Source: Seminavis robusta | Taxonomy: Eukaryota > Bacillariophyta > Bacillariophyceae > Naviculales > Naviculaceae | DNA: 64,000 nt | Direction of reading: 5' to 3' | Assembly: GCA_903772945.1 (NCBI GenBank) | Contig: CAICTM010000178.1 | Coordinates: 34,463-98,462, forward strand | Shown here: positions 43,704-55,797 of the stretch, in pieces | Layout of the letters: each line of letters begins with the position of its first letter | Numbering within the stretch: the stretch's first letter is position 1 | Made by a program: the position numbers and the translations under genes | Notes under the pieces: model-generated | What the model was told of the DNA's origin: nothing | Databases searched by the model: none | The model's input: the letters and a program-made list of their open reading frames with translations, nothing else

Positions 43704-44010
43704 ATGAAACGTTGCTCATTGTGCTTCGTCGCCTACTACTGCTCTACTGAGTGCCAATTGCCATGAGAAGTCATGCATGCAGGTCACCAGCAGGCCTGTC
43801 GCCCTCCTGGGAAACCAAAGTCAAATTCCAGGCATCAACTCCAATCCAGAACTCCTTGGGGATCTGGTCAGGATTGTGGAAGCAGGTCCTAAAAGACTAG
43901 GTGATTGGATGGTAGACCTGCTTGTAAATGAAGTTGCCACCATGTATGACATGGATGAATCCACGAGCATCAATGCCTCCAAGATGCAACACATTCGCCC
44001 TGCAAAATAG
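43704..44010 (+). pseudogene. Decayed MYND-gene duplicate
   Basis: It begins MKRCSLCFVAYYCSTEC, matching the second half of the MYND finger of the upstream gene, hits a TGA at 43764, shifts frame, and continues as GHQQACRPPG and then NPELLGDLVRIVEA…VDLLVNE…INASKMQHIRPAK. That matches the C-terminal 75 residues of the intact neighbour. The first half of the finger and the whole N-terminal region are not recognisable. It is a tandem duplicate that has lost function. Confidence 0.85.
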
Positions 44011-44254
44011 ATCCCAGACCACGACAGGTACATTACGCACTCAAAACTCCCCTGGTTGCAGGTGAATATGTCTGGCTATTTCTAAACCTTTGTTACCATA
44101 GCCAACTATCGCTGTTTGAATGCCCATGCCTATTGGCAAATCCAAGGCATTTAAAGCCTATCGCCATGCGGCATCTAAGATTACAGTTAATTGTTGCTTT
44201 TAAAATTCCACCACGAACAGTCGTCTCGTAATCAGTACAGTACCTCCTCTCTAA

Positions 44255-47044
<2,790 letters not shown>

Positions 47045-47880
47045 TAGGATCAGTTCCAACAAGGACGTCGGGAGAGACCACTAGTGGCCGGTGAGAAAGT
47101 AAGAATACAGGTGTGTTTCTGTTCTCGACGGTCACTGCAGGTATCTTGTGAAGTCCGTCTTGATGATAGTAGGCTTCGTACAGAGGAAGAGGTACGGTCG
47201 CGGGAAGATTGATCGATTCACGGAGTAGCGAGTCTTGGCTTCGGTTCGATTCGTTGAATCGTTCGAAAAAGGGAGGAGCGACAATGGGATTTCTTCGGCC
47301 GTCAGGAGCTTAGTTCAGAAAGCAACAATGACACGTATGGGAGTTGTTTTCTGTACTGTGCTGTGGAAGGCCGGAGACTTCTTCTTGTGGTCAATTCTTA
47401 GGATCAGTTCCAACAAGGACGTCGGGGGAAACCCAGAGTGGCCGGTGAGAAAGTAAGAAATACAGCTGTGTTTCTGTTCTCGACGGTCACTGCAGGTATC
47501 TCGTGAAGTCCTTCTTGATGATAGTAGGCTGTCGTTCGATCCGTACGGAGGAAGAGGAGGTACGGAGAAGAGGTACGGTCGTGGGAAGATCGATCGATTC
47601 ACGGAGGTGAGTCTTGATTCGAGGATCGATTCGATAAGATCGATTCGATTCGCGATGGAAGATTCGAATGACGATTGAAGATTCGAATGAGTCAGTTGCC
47701 TTAGGGGGAAGGTTAACCGAGCCTGTTGTTGTTGCGGAGGTCGATCGTTCGAAAGAAGGATCGGCCGACAATGGGATTTCTTGGGCCGTCGGCAGTGAGA
47801 GAACAGCAAGTAACAAATGAGTATGTGTTTCTCTGCTCGTCTGGTACTGCAGAAGACCGGTGACTTCTTCTTGTGTTCAA
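47045..47880 (+). repeat. Two diverged tandem units of about 360-480 bp
   Basis: Unit 1 starts at 47045 and unit 2 at 47399 with TAGGATCAGTTCCAACAAGG. Both continue through GGCCGGTGAGAAAGTAAG, TCTCGACGGTCACTGCAGG and TTGATGATAGTAGGCT, then ACAATGGGATTTCTT and GACTTCTTCTTGTG. Unit 2 carries extra insertions. No coding content is recognised. Confidence 0.8.
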
Positions 47881-48419
47881 ATTCTTCCAACTTGGCCGTC
47901 GGCGGTCGAGAATAGAAAACCCGCCCGATCTCGTAGGATTTCAATTGGGATGGCTTTCTAATCTGAACCGGGGAAGGCCGCTTTGATAGTCGCTTGATAG
48001 GAGAGGTGCGCTTGATAGGAGATGGGAGGTATCGATCCGTTTCGGCTTGAAGAGGTTGTAAAGAGAGGAAAAAAGGATGTATGTTTTCCGTGATGACGTT
48101 GAGTGGATTCCTATAGTAAAACAGTACTCTTCAACGAAATAACAGATAACAAGCTTCCTGAGGTCCTTTCGCTTCGTTTCAATGCTTCTAATGGTGCTAA
48201 TAGGTAGTGTAATGGTATAGGTATAGGTATGACCGATTGGTTGTGTTGCTATTAGTGTTGTTGTTCTTGTAGTGACAGATCCAGAGGGGAAGCGCTTCGG
48301 TTTTCGGCTTCCCTTGAAAAAGTAATGACAATGGCGAGCCACAACAGTAGGCATGCCAACTGGCATGGTTTTTGGCGCCCCGTTTGGGTCGACGCGCACC
48401 CCCAAGCATCAAAGCTCGC

Positions 48420-48905
48420 TTACCCGGCAAATTCGTTGGGAGCCTCCATGACGACGGGAAGTGAAGCGTTTCCGCCCTTGATGCGGGTCATGTTAGCGAC
48501 CAGCTGGCTGTCGATGTCAGCACATTTGCTGACGAACCAAGCCTGAGCGTTGGTGTTGGCGGCAATGACGTCGTCCGAGTACCGAGCACGCTTCATGTTG
48601 CACTTGAACAACTTGGAGGATTCTTCACGAGCCTTTCGCTTGAGGGGTTGGGCGTTGCGAGCACGGTACGCATCTGCGTCAGCCTTGAGAACCATGCCGT
48701 AAAACTCAGACTGGTACACAAGAGACAAGAAGGGGCGAAGACCCTTGAGTGGATCGCGAACGGTGCCGTCAGCGTTTCGAAAATCGGTGACTTGGGACAA
48801 ATGGCCAAGGAACTGAGCTAGAGTACGATTTGAATTTACTTTCAGAAGAGAACATTCAATCCGGTTAGTCGGTGCAAGCATACAACCCGTCGGCATTGGC
48901 TCCAT
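48420..48905 (-). CDS. Hypothetical protein, 161 residues
   Basis: An isolated frame with good amino-acid balance: LAQFLGHLSQVTDFRNADG, a region rich in Arg/Lys (YRARNAQPLKRKAREESSKLFKCNMKRARYS) and an Ala/Asn-rich helical end. No family is recognised. A GT…AG pair (AAAGTAAAT…CTCTAG near 48844-48817) might be a short intron. Low-complexity surroundings and lack of neighbours with function leave it uncertain whether this is a gene or a repeat-derived frame. Confidence 0.35.
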   Translation of the reverse strand: MEPMPTGCMLAPTNRIECSLLKVNSNRTLAQFLGHLSQVTDFRNADGTVRDPLKGLRPFLSLVYQSEFYGMVLKADADAYRARNAQPLKRKAREESSKLFKCNMKRARYSDDVIAANTNAQAWFVSKCADIDSQLVANMTRIKGGNASLPVVMEAPNEFAG

Positions 48906-49536
48906 TGGTTATTTACGCGCCATGGTGATCAAATGAGGGGATGCTTTGCTAAAACAACTTTCGTTTCCTGATCAAAAGGAAGCCTAAGGAGTGTTGAATT
49001 TCTCTGGAGAAATTTATGAGCCGACCTCAAATTTCGTCCTCAAGTACTGGCTCGGGGCTACTCTGCCGTTGACCTTCGCTGAGTAAAATTGGTATTTCCG
49101 GCAACACAACGAGCAACAACAAGGAGTCAACCGTCAACTCCCACAACCGATGTTGAGAAGGAACCCTCACTGGACAAGTCCCACGTTCATGGATACGTCT
49201 ATATCCGCTTGTATCAGGTACATTCCCATGTAGACTTGACACAGCAGAAAAATTTCACTCACGCTCGCCGATAGACCGCTACCACATGGGTGATCTCGTA
49301 GATACCTACGGATCGCTACGTGGAAGTGGGGCGAGCCATCGAGACACGATTGCATGTTGCATGACGTCTTAAGTGGCTGACCATACACAGTCGAACTCGG
49401 TGACAGAACCAATTTGTTGGCTTCTGTTTCTGTCCGGTGGTAAAAGTGAGGGCATGTGCCCTCCACTGTTTACTGCACCCTTGCTGGTTAGAAGATACTT
49501 AATCGAGAAGGACGCAAGGAAACTACTCATGAGGGG

Positions 49537-49898
49537 GGATTGACCTGACTCCAGCAGCAGGAATGCGACCTGCTACTGGATCAGACAGGTTTGTTATGAA
49601 TGGTGAATATCTAGCAGGGAGGCTTTGCCTCAGTGCCTCTCAGTGGACTCCCCCATGATTGTCTTAGACATCTAAGGGAAGGAAATTGAGACAAAAGGCC
49701 TGAGCTCCCTATTAGGTCCCTCCCACTCTGACTGTCACTGGTACCCTGACTCTGCCATATGGTGGATGAGGCGCACAGGAGATATTCCCCCACTATTTTG
49801 AGTAGAATAATCTGGTACCTAGTTGTATCTGGTTACAAGGATTGGATTCTGACCCATGACATGTAGAGCCTTTCTAGCTTCCAAGAGATGGAACCCTA
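49537..49898 (+). repeat. Direct repeat copy A (about 360 bp)
   Basis: Nearly identical to 50162-50505: both begin GATTG(A/G)CCTGACTCCA(G/C)CAGCAGG, share ATGAATGGTGAATATCTAGC and end in CCATGACATGTAGAG. Copy A holds about 20 extra bases (CCTTTCTAGCTTCCAAGAGA) before a shared TGGAACCCTA. Confidence 0.92.
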
Positions 49899-50161
49899 TG
49901 CGCGCTCAATGCCAAAGTAGGGTGAAGTCTAAAGGATTCTAAGGAGGTTAAGCTGTCTGATACAGAACAGGTCAACACCCACCTTGGGTACAAGATGGCT
50001 GTTGGCTTACAAGCCTCACAATTTATCATTATCGATATCCAATACCTTCTTCTTGATTGAGCCTGCATCAACATGGGTTGTCACCTCTGGTAGTGATCAA
50101 CCTGAGTGGACTATCCCATGAAGATGACAGGAACTTTTTTCTCCCACCCACCCGCCCGCCC

Positions 50162-50505
50162 TAGATTGGCCTGACTCCACCAGCAGGAATGCCACCTGCT
50201 ATTGGATCAGACAGGTTTGTTATGAATGGTGAATATCTAGCAGGGAGGCTTTGCCTCAGTGCCTCTCAGTGGACTCCCCCATGATTGTCTTAGACATCTA
50301 AGGGAAGGAAATTGAGACAAAAGGCCTGAGGTCCCTATTAGGTCCCTCCCACTCTGACTGTCACTGGTACCCTGACTCTGCCATATGGTGGATGAGGCGC
50401 ACAGGAGATATTCCCCCCACTATTTTGAGTAGAATAATCTGGTACCTAGTTGTATCTGGTTATAAGGATTGGATTCTGACCCATGACATGTAGAGTGGAA
50501 CCCTA
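50162..50505 (+). repeat. Direct repeat copy B (about 344 bp)
   Basis: Second copy of the repeat at 49537, separated from it by about 263 bases. Two same-strand copies around a short middle could be the ends of a small non-coding LTR element, but clear TG…CA ends and target-site duplications were not found. Its right end abuts the AT-rich tandem array. Confidence 0.92.
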
Positions 50506-52068
50506 CTTTATGACTTGAATATTTTTCTATATCTTTTCTAAAATTTAATTCAATGCATCAAATGTGCTATAAAAACTAACACTAATCACTCTCCAATCGT
50601 CTTGCACAATAGCCCCTGTTTTGAACAACAAATGTTTACGAGTTAATTTTCTATAGTAATTAACAAATCAGCCTTCTTCACTAGGAAGCCTACCTTCATA
50701 AATTGTTTTGAGCCATGATTCAGAAACAGCACCAACTATATAGAAATATAGAGACATTCCAGCTAGGTTGTTCTAACAAGAACCCATGAATTCAGAGCAG
50801 GTTGCAACCTTTTCGACTAACTTTTACGTGCTACCCACTGCGATGGTAACTCAATACAGAAGCTAACTTCCATTATACTTCCTTAACTAATTTGATAGTT
50901 ATACAAAATAAACGTTTGTTGTCAATAATATCACTTTGATGAATTATTCTATTTACTTTAGGCCCTCCAAATTGAAGAATAGATTTTCAATGACTTGACT
51001 ACCTTATGACTTGAATATTTTTCTATATCTTTTCTAAAATGTAGTTCAATGCATCAAATGTGCTATAATAACTAACACTAATTACTTTCTAATCGTCTCG
51101 CAAAATAGCCCCTGTTTCGAACAACAAATATTTACGAGTTAATTTTATATAGTAATTAATAAATCAGCCTTCTTCACTAGGAAGCCTACCTTCATAAATT
51201 GTTTTGAGCCATGATTCAGAACAGCCTTAACTATATAGAAATAGAGGGACATTCAAGCTAGATTGTTCTAACAAGAACCCATGAATTCAGAGCAGGTTGC
51301 AACCTTTTCGACTTGCTTTTACGTGCTACCCACTGCGATGATAACTCAATACAGAAGCTAACTTCCATTATACTTCCTTAACTAATTTGATAGTTATACA
51401 AAATAAACGTTTGTTTTCAATGATCTCACTTTGTTGAATTATTTTATTTTACTTTACTTTAGGCCCTCCAAATAGAAGAATAGATTTTCAATGACTTGAC
51501 TACCTTATGATTTGAATATTTTTCTATATTTTTCTAAAAAGTAATTCAATGCATCAAATGTGCTATAATAACTAACACTAATCACTCTCTAATCATCTTG
51601 CATAATAGCTCCTGTTTTGATTTCAAATGTTTACGAGTTAATTTTATATAGTAATTAATAAATCAGCCTTCTTCACTAGGAAGCCTACCTTCATAAATTG
51701 TTTTGAGCCATGATTCAGAGCAGCCTTAACTATATAGAAATAGAGGGACATTCAAGCTAGATTGTTCTAACAAGAACCAATGAATTCAGAGCAAGTTGCA
51801 ACCTTTTCGACTTGCTTTTACGTGCTACCCACTGCGATGGTAACTCAATACAAAAGCTAAACTTCCATTATACTTCTTTAACTAATTTGATAATAATATA
51901 AAGCTAGTGAATTAAGTTATCAAAATAAACGTTTGTTTTCAATGCTCTCACTTTGTTGAATTATTCTATTTTACTTTAGGCCCTCCAAATTGAAGAATAG
52001 ATTTTCAATAACTTGACTACCTTATGACTTGAATATTTTTCTATATCTTTTTAAAATGTAGTTCAATG
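50506..52068 (+). repeat. AT-rich satellite-like array, units about 500 bp
   Basis: Three full units and the start of a fourth, with the landmark TGA(C/T)TTGAATATTTTTCTATAT at 50511, 51007, 51508 and 52025 (periods 496, 501, 517). Units also share TAATTCAATGCATCAAATGT, CAGCCTTCTTCACTAGGAAG and TAAACGTTTGTT. Three lines counted by hand gave 12, 19 and 14 G+C of 60 bases, far below the flanking genes. No coding frame. The fourth unit is cut after GTTCAATG by the LTR that starts at 52069. Confidence 0.92.
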
Positions 52069-52331
52069 TGTTGATCTGGTACCAGGACCCTTAAGTCATT
52101 AGGTACCAGATCAGTGCTTAATCACAATCAAGATGCCAGCAAGCCTGCCAAAAGGTCACCCTGCTTCCAACCAGGACCCACAAACTGTTAAAAGCTGTTG
52201 GAAACCAGGGCACTCCCCAGCTGGGCCTGTGTGCTCCAGTATGGGGACAACTAGCTAGAACTTGCTCATAATTGTTAATAACTAATCTTTATCAACAATT
52301 TTCCCTAGGTTCTTTCCACCTGGATCAACAG
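52069..52331 (+). mobile_element. Probable Copia 5' LTR
   Basis: The left border is set by the interrupted satellite unit: sequence matches the array up to GTTCAATG and then changes to TGTTGATCTGG. The 8-bp inverted termini TGTTGATC…GATCAACA fit an LTR of 263 bp ending at 52331; an alternative shorter end ATCAACA lies at 52297. A gag frame starts 96 bases downstream, as expected for a 5' LTR. No 3' partner was recognised in the window. Confidence 0.6.
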
Positions 52332-52426
52332 TTATTAACAATCTAACTGAATCGAATGACGAACTCAACACATCACATGAAGAGCAACAGCAAAAGCCAA
52401 AGCTATAGCTGCCGTCAACCAACACC

Positions 52427-53135
52427 ATGACATCATATGTTGCAATCGACCACTTCGGCACAGAAACACTCACCGCCATCCCACCAGAGGAAAAGCCCAC
52501 CTACAACAGCCTCAAAATCATCCACCAGGAGCTCAACGCTAATGCAATGACAATTGCAGAAACTAACAGGCTCTTTGCAGCAAACGAAAAACAATTTCTC
52601 ATCTTCAGAGGAACCGAAACAGCGCTCAAGAAGCAGTTGCTGGAAGCGGTATCTGACACCTTCACCAAAACACTCAAACACAAGATGTACGGCTATGCAC
52701 AAGTCACCGCCCGTGAAATCCTCGCCCACTTAGATGCAGCATACGGCACAGTGGACGCCGATGACATCAAGGACAACGAAGAACGCATGAACGCTACCTG
52801 GAATCCTTCCCAACCAATCGAAGACCTCTACAATCAAGTCAAGGACGCCCAGAAGTTTGCCGCCGACCATGATGGCTGCAGACAAGGAAAGACGCCGAAT
52901 CCTCACTCCGAAGGAAGTCGGATATGCGAACAAAGTGACGAACCAAACCACCAAAATGCCAACTGCGACTAAATCAGTGACCGGAAGCAACGGCATCCCC
53001 ATGTACTATTGTTGGTCTCACGGATTGAGACCAAACGACAACCACACCAGCGGCAACTGCACAAAGCAAGCACCTAGCCATTGCAATGACGCCACAGCTG
53101 ACAACATGCTCGGCGGATGCTGCATCATTAGACGC
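52427..53135 (+). pseudogene. Truncated Copia gag
   Basis: The first frame (52427-52972, 181 residues) reads like a Copia gag: YGTVDADDIKDNEERMNATW and PIEDLYNQVKDAQKFA. A frame shift near 52870-52970 leads to another frame carrying IPMYYCWSHGLRPNDNHTSGNC and ADNMLGGC, the Cys/His tail typical of this gag type. Nothing of protease, integrase or polymerase follows, so the element is truncated. It belongs with the LTR just upstream and is a different family from the large element at 55.8 kb. Confidence 0.75.
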
Positions 53136-53665
53136 AGATTCGCCAACCCATCTTTTTCTCTGGGGTTGGTCTGTCAGAATTTTGCCTCAACACGGCGACC
53201 AGTGGTTGAACATTTTTGCCAGTAGAAATTGTACTGGGTTCTACAGGGTCATTCCCAAATTGAGATTTGCTGGGGAGACACAATCTTGTTGGACACAGCC
53301 TTTGGTTTCAAGGTTGTTCCTGTTGTTGGTAGAGTGTCGAAAGTGGTTTTGTTGAACAGACAAGGACAGATTGACTATTCTGTTGTAGCACTTCCATATC
53401 AGAGTCGATTGTGCTTGGCGTCGGCGTTGTCTGCCGTTGACGGCGGCATTAGATCGCTGCTGCAGCATTAGATCGCTTCAGCGGCTGCTGTGGTTGATAG
53501 CACGGCCGTATCCATCATATCATCACTGCTTTGACTGCGGCTGATAGCAGCAGCTGTGTTGTCTGTTGGTGATCTCTGGTAGCGGCACCAGAGTGCCGTG
53601 GCAGGATCGGATCTCCTCGAGGGGAGCGGAAAGAACAAGAGGAAAGAGTGGCAGTCACAAGCGTC
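53136..53665. other. No gene seen
   Basis: Short frames only. It separates the truncated gag from the first of three tandem arrays. Confidence 0.35.
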
Positions 53666-54438
53666 GGTAGCAGCCACCATTATATCAATTGCTTCTAAGA
53701 AGAGAGCGACTCTAGTGTTGTACGAAACTTCCCACTGGGCTCACGTTTCATCGGAGCCTAGGGAAGTTGGTCTCGCGACAGTCAATCTCGGATTGGAAGA
53801 CAGATTTGAGACGCTCTACCCAAGTTCTGTATCCTGTGCGGTCAATAACAGCATCAATATGCTGGGATAGAAGTAGCAAGAACAAGACAAGACGAATCCG
53901 CCATGACAATCATCATATTATTTGGTAGCAGCCACCATCATATCAATTGCTTCTAAGAAGAGAACGACTCTAGTGCTGTACGAAACTTCCCACTGGGCTC
54001 ACGTTTCATCGGAGCCTAGGGAAGTTGGTCTCGCGACCGTTAATCTCGGATTGGAAGACAGATTTGAGACGCTCTACCCAAGTTCTGTATCCTGTGCGGT
54101 CAATAACAGCATCAATTTGCTGGGATAGAAGTAGCAAGAACAAGACAAGACGAATCCGCCACGACAACATCATATTATTCGGTAGCAGCCACCATCATAT
54201 CAATTGCTTCTAAGAAGAGAACGACTCTAGTGTTGTACGAAACTTCCCACTGGGCTCACGTTTCATCGGAGCCTAGGGAAGTTGGTCTCGCGACCGTTAA
54301 TCTCGGATTGGAAGACAGATTTGAGTCGCTCTACCCAAGTTCTGTATCCTGTGCGGTCAATAACAGCATCAATTTGCTGGGATAGAAGTAGCAAGAACAA
54401 GACAAGACGAATCCGCCACGACAACCGTCATATTATTC
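53666..54438 (+). repeat. 257-bp tandem repeat, three copies
   Basis: Copies start at 53666, 53924 and 54181 with GGTAGCAGCCACCATCATAT and end CATATTATT(T/C). They are almost identical, so amplification is recent. Each copy contains the same 67-68-codon frame beginning VAATIISIASKKR; it has no recognised domain. Confidence 0.95.
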
Positions 54439-54620
54439 ATTTCCCACTGGATTCGTGTTTCATCCGGGCTCAGGGAGATTGATCACATATTTGCTGTTGA
54501 GAGGTATCCGAGATCATTAAATGCATGGTCAAATATTACAAAAGGCAACGAACTGTCTTTTCGGCTGTGAATCTACCTTCATTTGAGTTTTCCCGATACG
54601 AGAGCCACCCACGCTCTGTC

Positions 54621-54854
54621 GTTCAAAGCAAGTTTGCTGCCGCGTTCATAGCTAAGGAGCGTTGACACAAAGAATCAATAATAACGAAGGACAATCCGCC
54701 GTTCAAAGCGAGTTTGCTGCGGCGTTCGTAGCTAAGGAGCGTCGACACAAAGAATTAACAATAACGGAGGACAATCCGCCGTTCAAAGCGAGTTTGCTGC
54801 GGCGTTCATAGCTAAGGAGCGTCGACACAAAGAATCAACAATAACGGAGGACAA
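54621..54854 (+). repeat. 80-bp tandem repeat, three copies
   Basis: Units start at 54621, 54701 and 54781 with GTTCAAAGC(A/G)AGTTTGCTGC and end AATAACG(A/G)AGGACAA. Few differences between copies. Confidence 0.95.
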
Positions 54855-55038
54855 AATTGAAGAAATTCAATTGGCGTAACATTTTCCTGGTGTTATCAAT
54901 ACTAAGGCAAGTTGATTAAATTTAATTCTCATGGCGGCCCCAAATTTGGTCAATATTGCTGGCTGATGCTGGTTGAACGTTTTTGCCTAACTTGTCCGTT
55001 CTTGCTTTTCTCGTTCTATGGCTCCATTCTTACTTATG

Positions 55039-55388
55039 ATAGGTGAGACATATGATGGCTGGGCAAGTTGCTGCTCTGGTAGTTGCTGCAGGTCAACGTG
55101 TGGGTTCATCTGTTGGAGCTCTGGTGCACTTACTTGCCCATTGCTTTTGTGTCTCAATATAAATAGGTGAGGCAATTGCTGGCTGGACCCATGGTTGATG
55201 CCGCAGTTCCAGGTCAATGTTTGGGTTCATCTGTTAGAGCTCTGGTCAACTGACTTGCCCTTGGCTCCTGTGGCTCCATACATATAGGTGAGGCAATTGC
55301 TGGCTGGACCCATGGTTGATGCCGCAGTTCCTGGTCAATGTTTGGGTTCATCTGTTAGAGGTTTAGTCAACTGACTTGCCCTTTGCGA
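55039..55388 (+). repeat. About 120-bp tandem repeat, three copies
   Basis: Units start near 55039, 55163 and 55284 with ATAGGTGAG and run through GGCTGG(A/G)C, GTTGATGCCGCAGTTC, TTTGGGTTCATCTGTT and GACTTGCCC. The first copy is the most diverged; the second and third are close. Confidence 0.9.
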
Positions 55389-55682
55389 CAATACTGGCAA
55401 TTCCAAATAACTGAGGCTTAGCAGGTTTTCGCTAGCTATTTCTAGGTGGACAATGATGTCCATGCAATCAATATTTCATAGGCCAAAGGTGTCAGTAGGT
55501 TGCACAAAGTTGTTGCCAATGCTGGCAACACTAACCAAAGATACCATGAGCCATTCAAGGCTGGAGCACTATCATCGCACTCCCTTGCAGTCGATGAATG
55601 GACTCGAAGATGACTGCAAACATACAGCAGCCATGGCCATGAAAAATAGGAGTGACAGTGGAAGGATCGACACTGGCACAGT

Positions 55683-55797
55683 TACCATCCCATGAGAAGC
55701 TTCTGAATGACCACAAACTGAGAAGGGGGCAGCCCTTTGGTTAAGATGTCGGCGCGCTGCTCCAAGGTGCTAATGTACTTGGCAATAGCAGACCCAC
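55683..55797 (-). mobile_element. C-terminal scrap of a Copia polymerase, antisense
   Basis: The minus strand encodes YISTLEQRADILTKGLPP followed by VIQKLLMGW and a stop, the usual C-terminal end of Copia RNase H (…xxxQxADxxTKxL…). It is cut at about 55797, where the plus-strand gag of another Copia element begins. Confidence 0.8.

Noticed and set aside
52282-52729. Minus-strand frames opposite the gag remnant
   Set aside because: Antisense of recognisable gag sequence; no independent evidence.
53666-55388. Tandem arrays considered as CRISPR
   Set aside because: Units are directly adjacent without unique spacers, and the DNA is eukaryotic.
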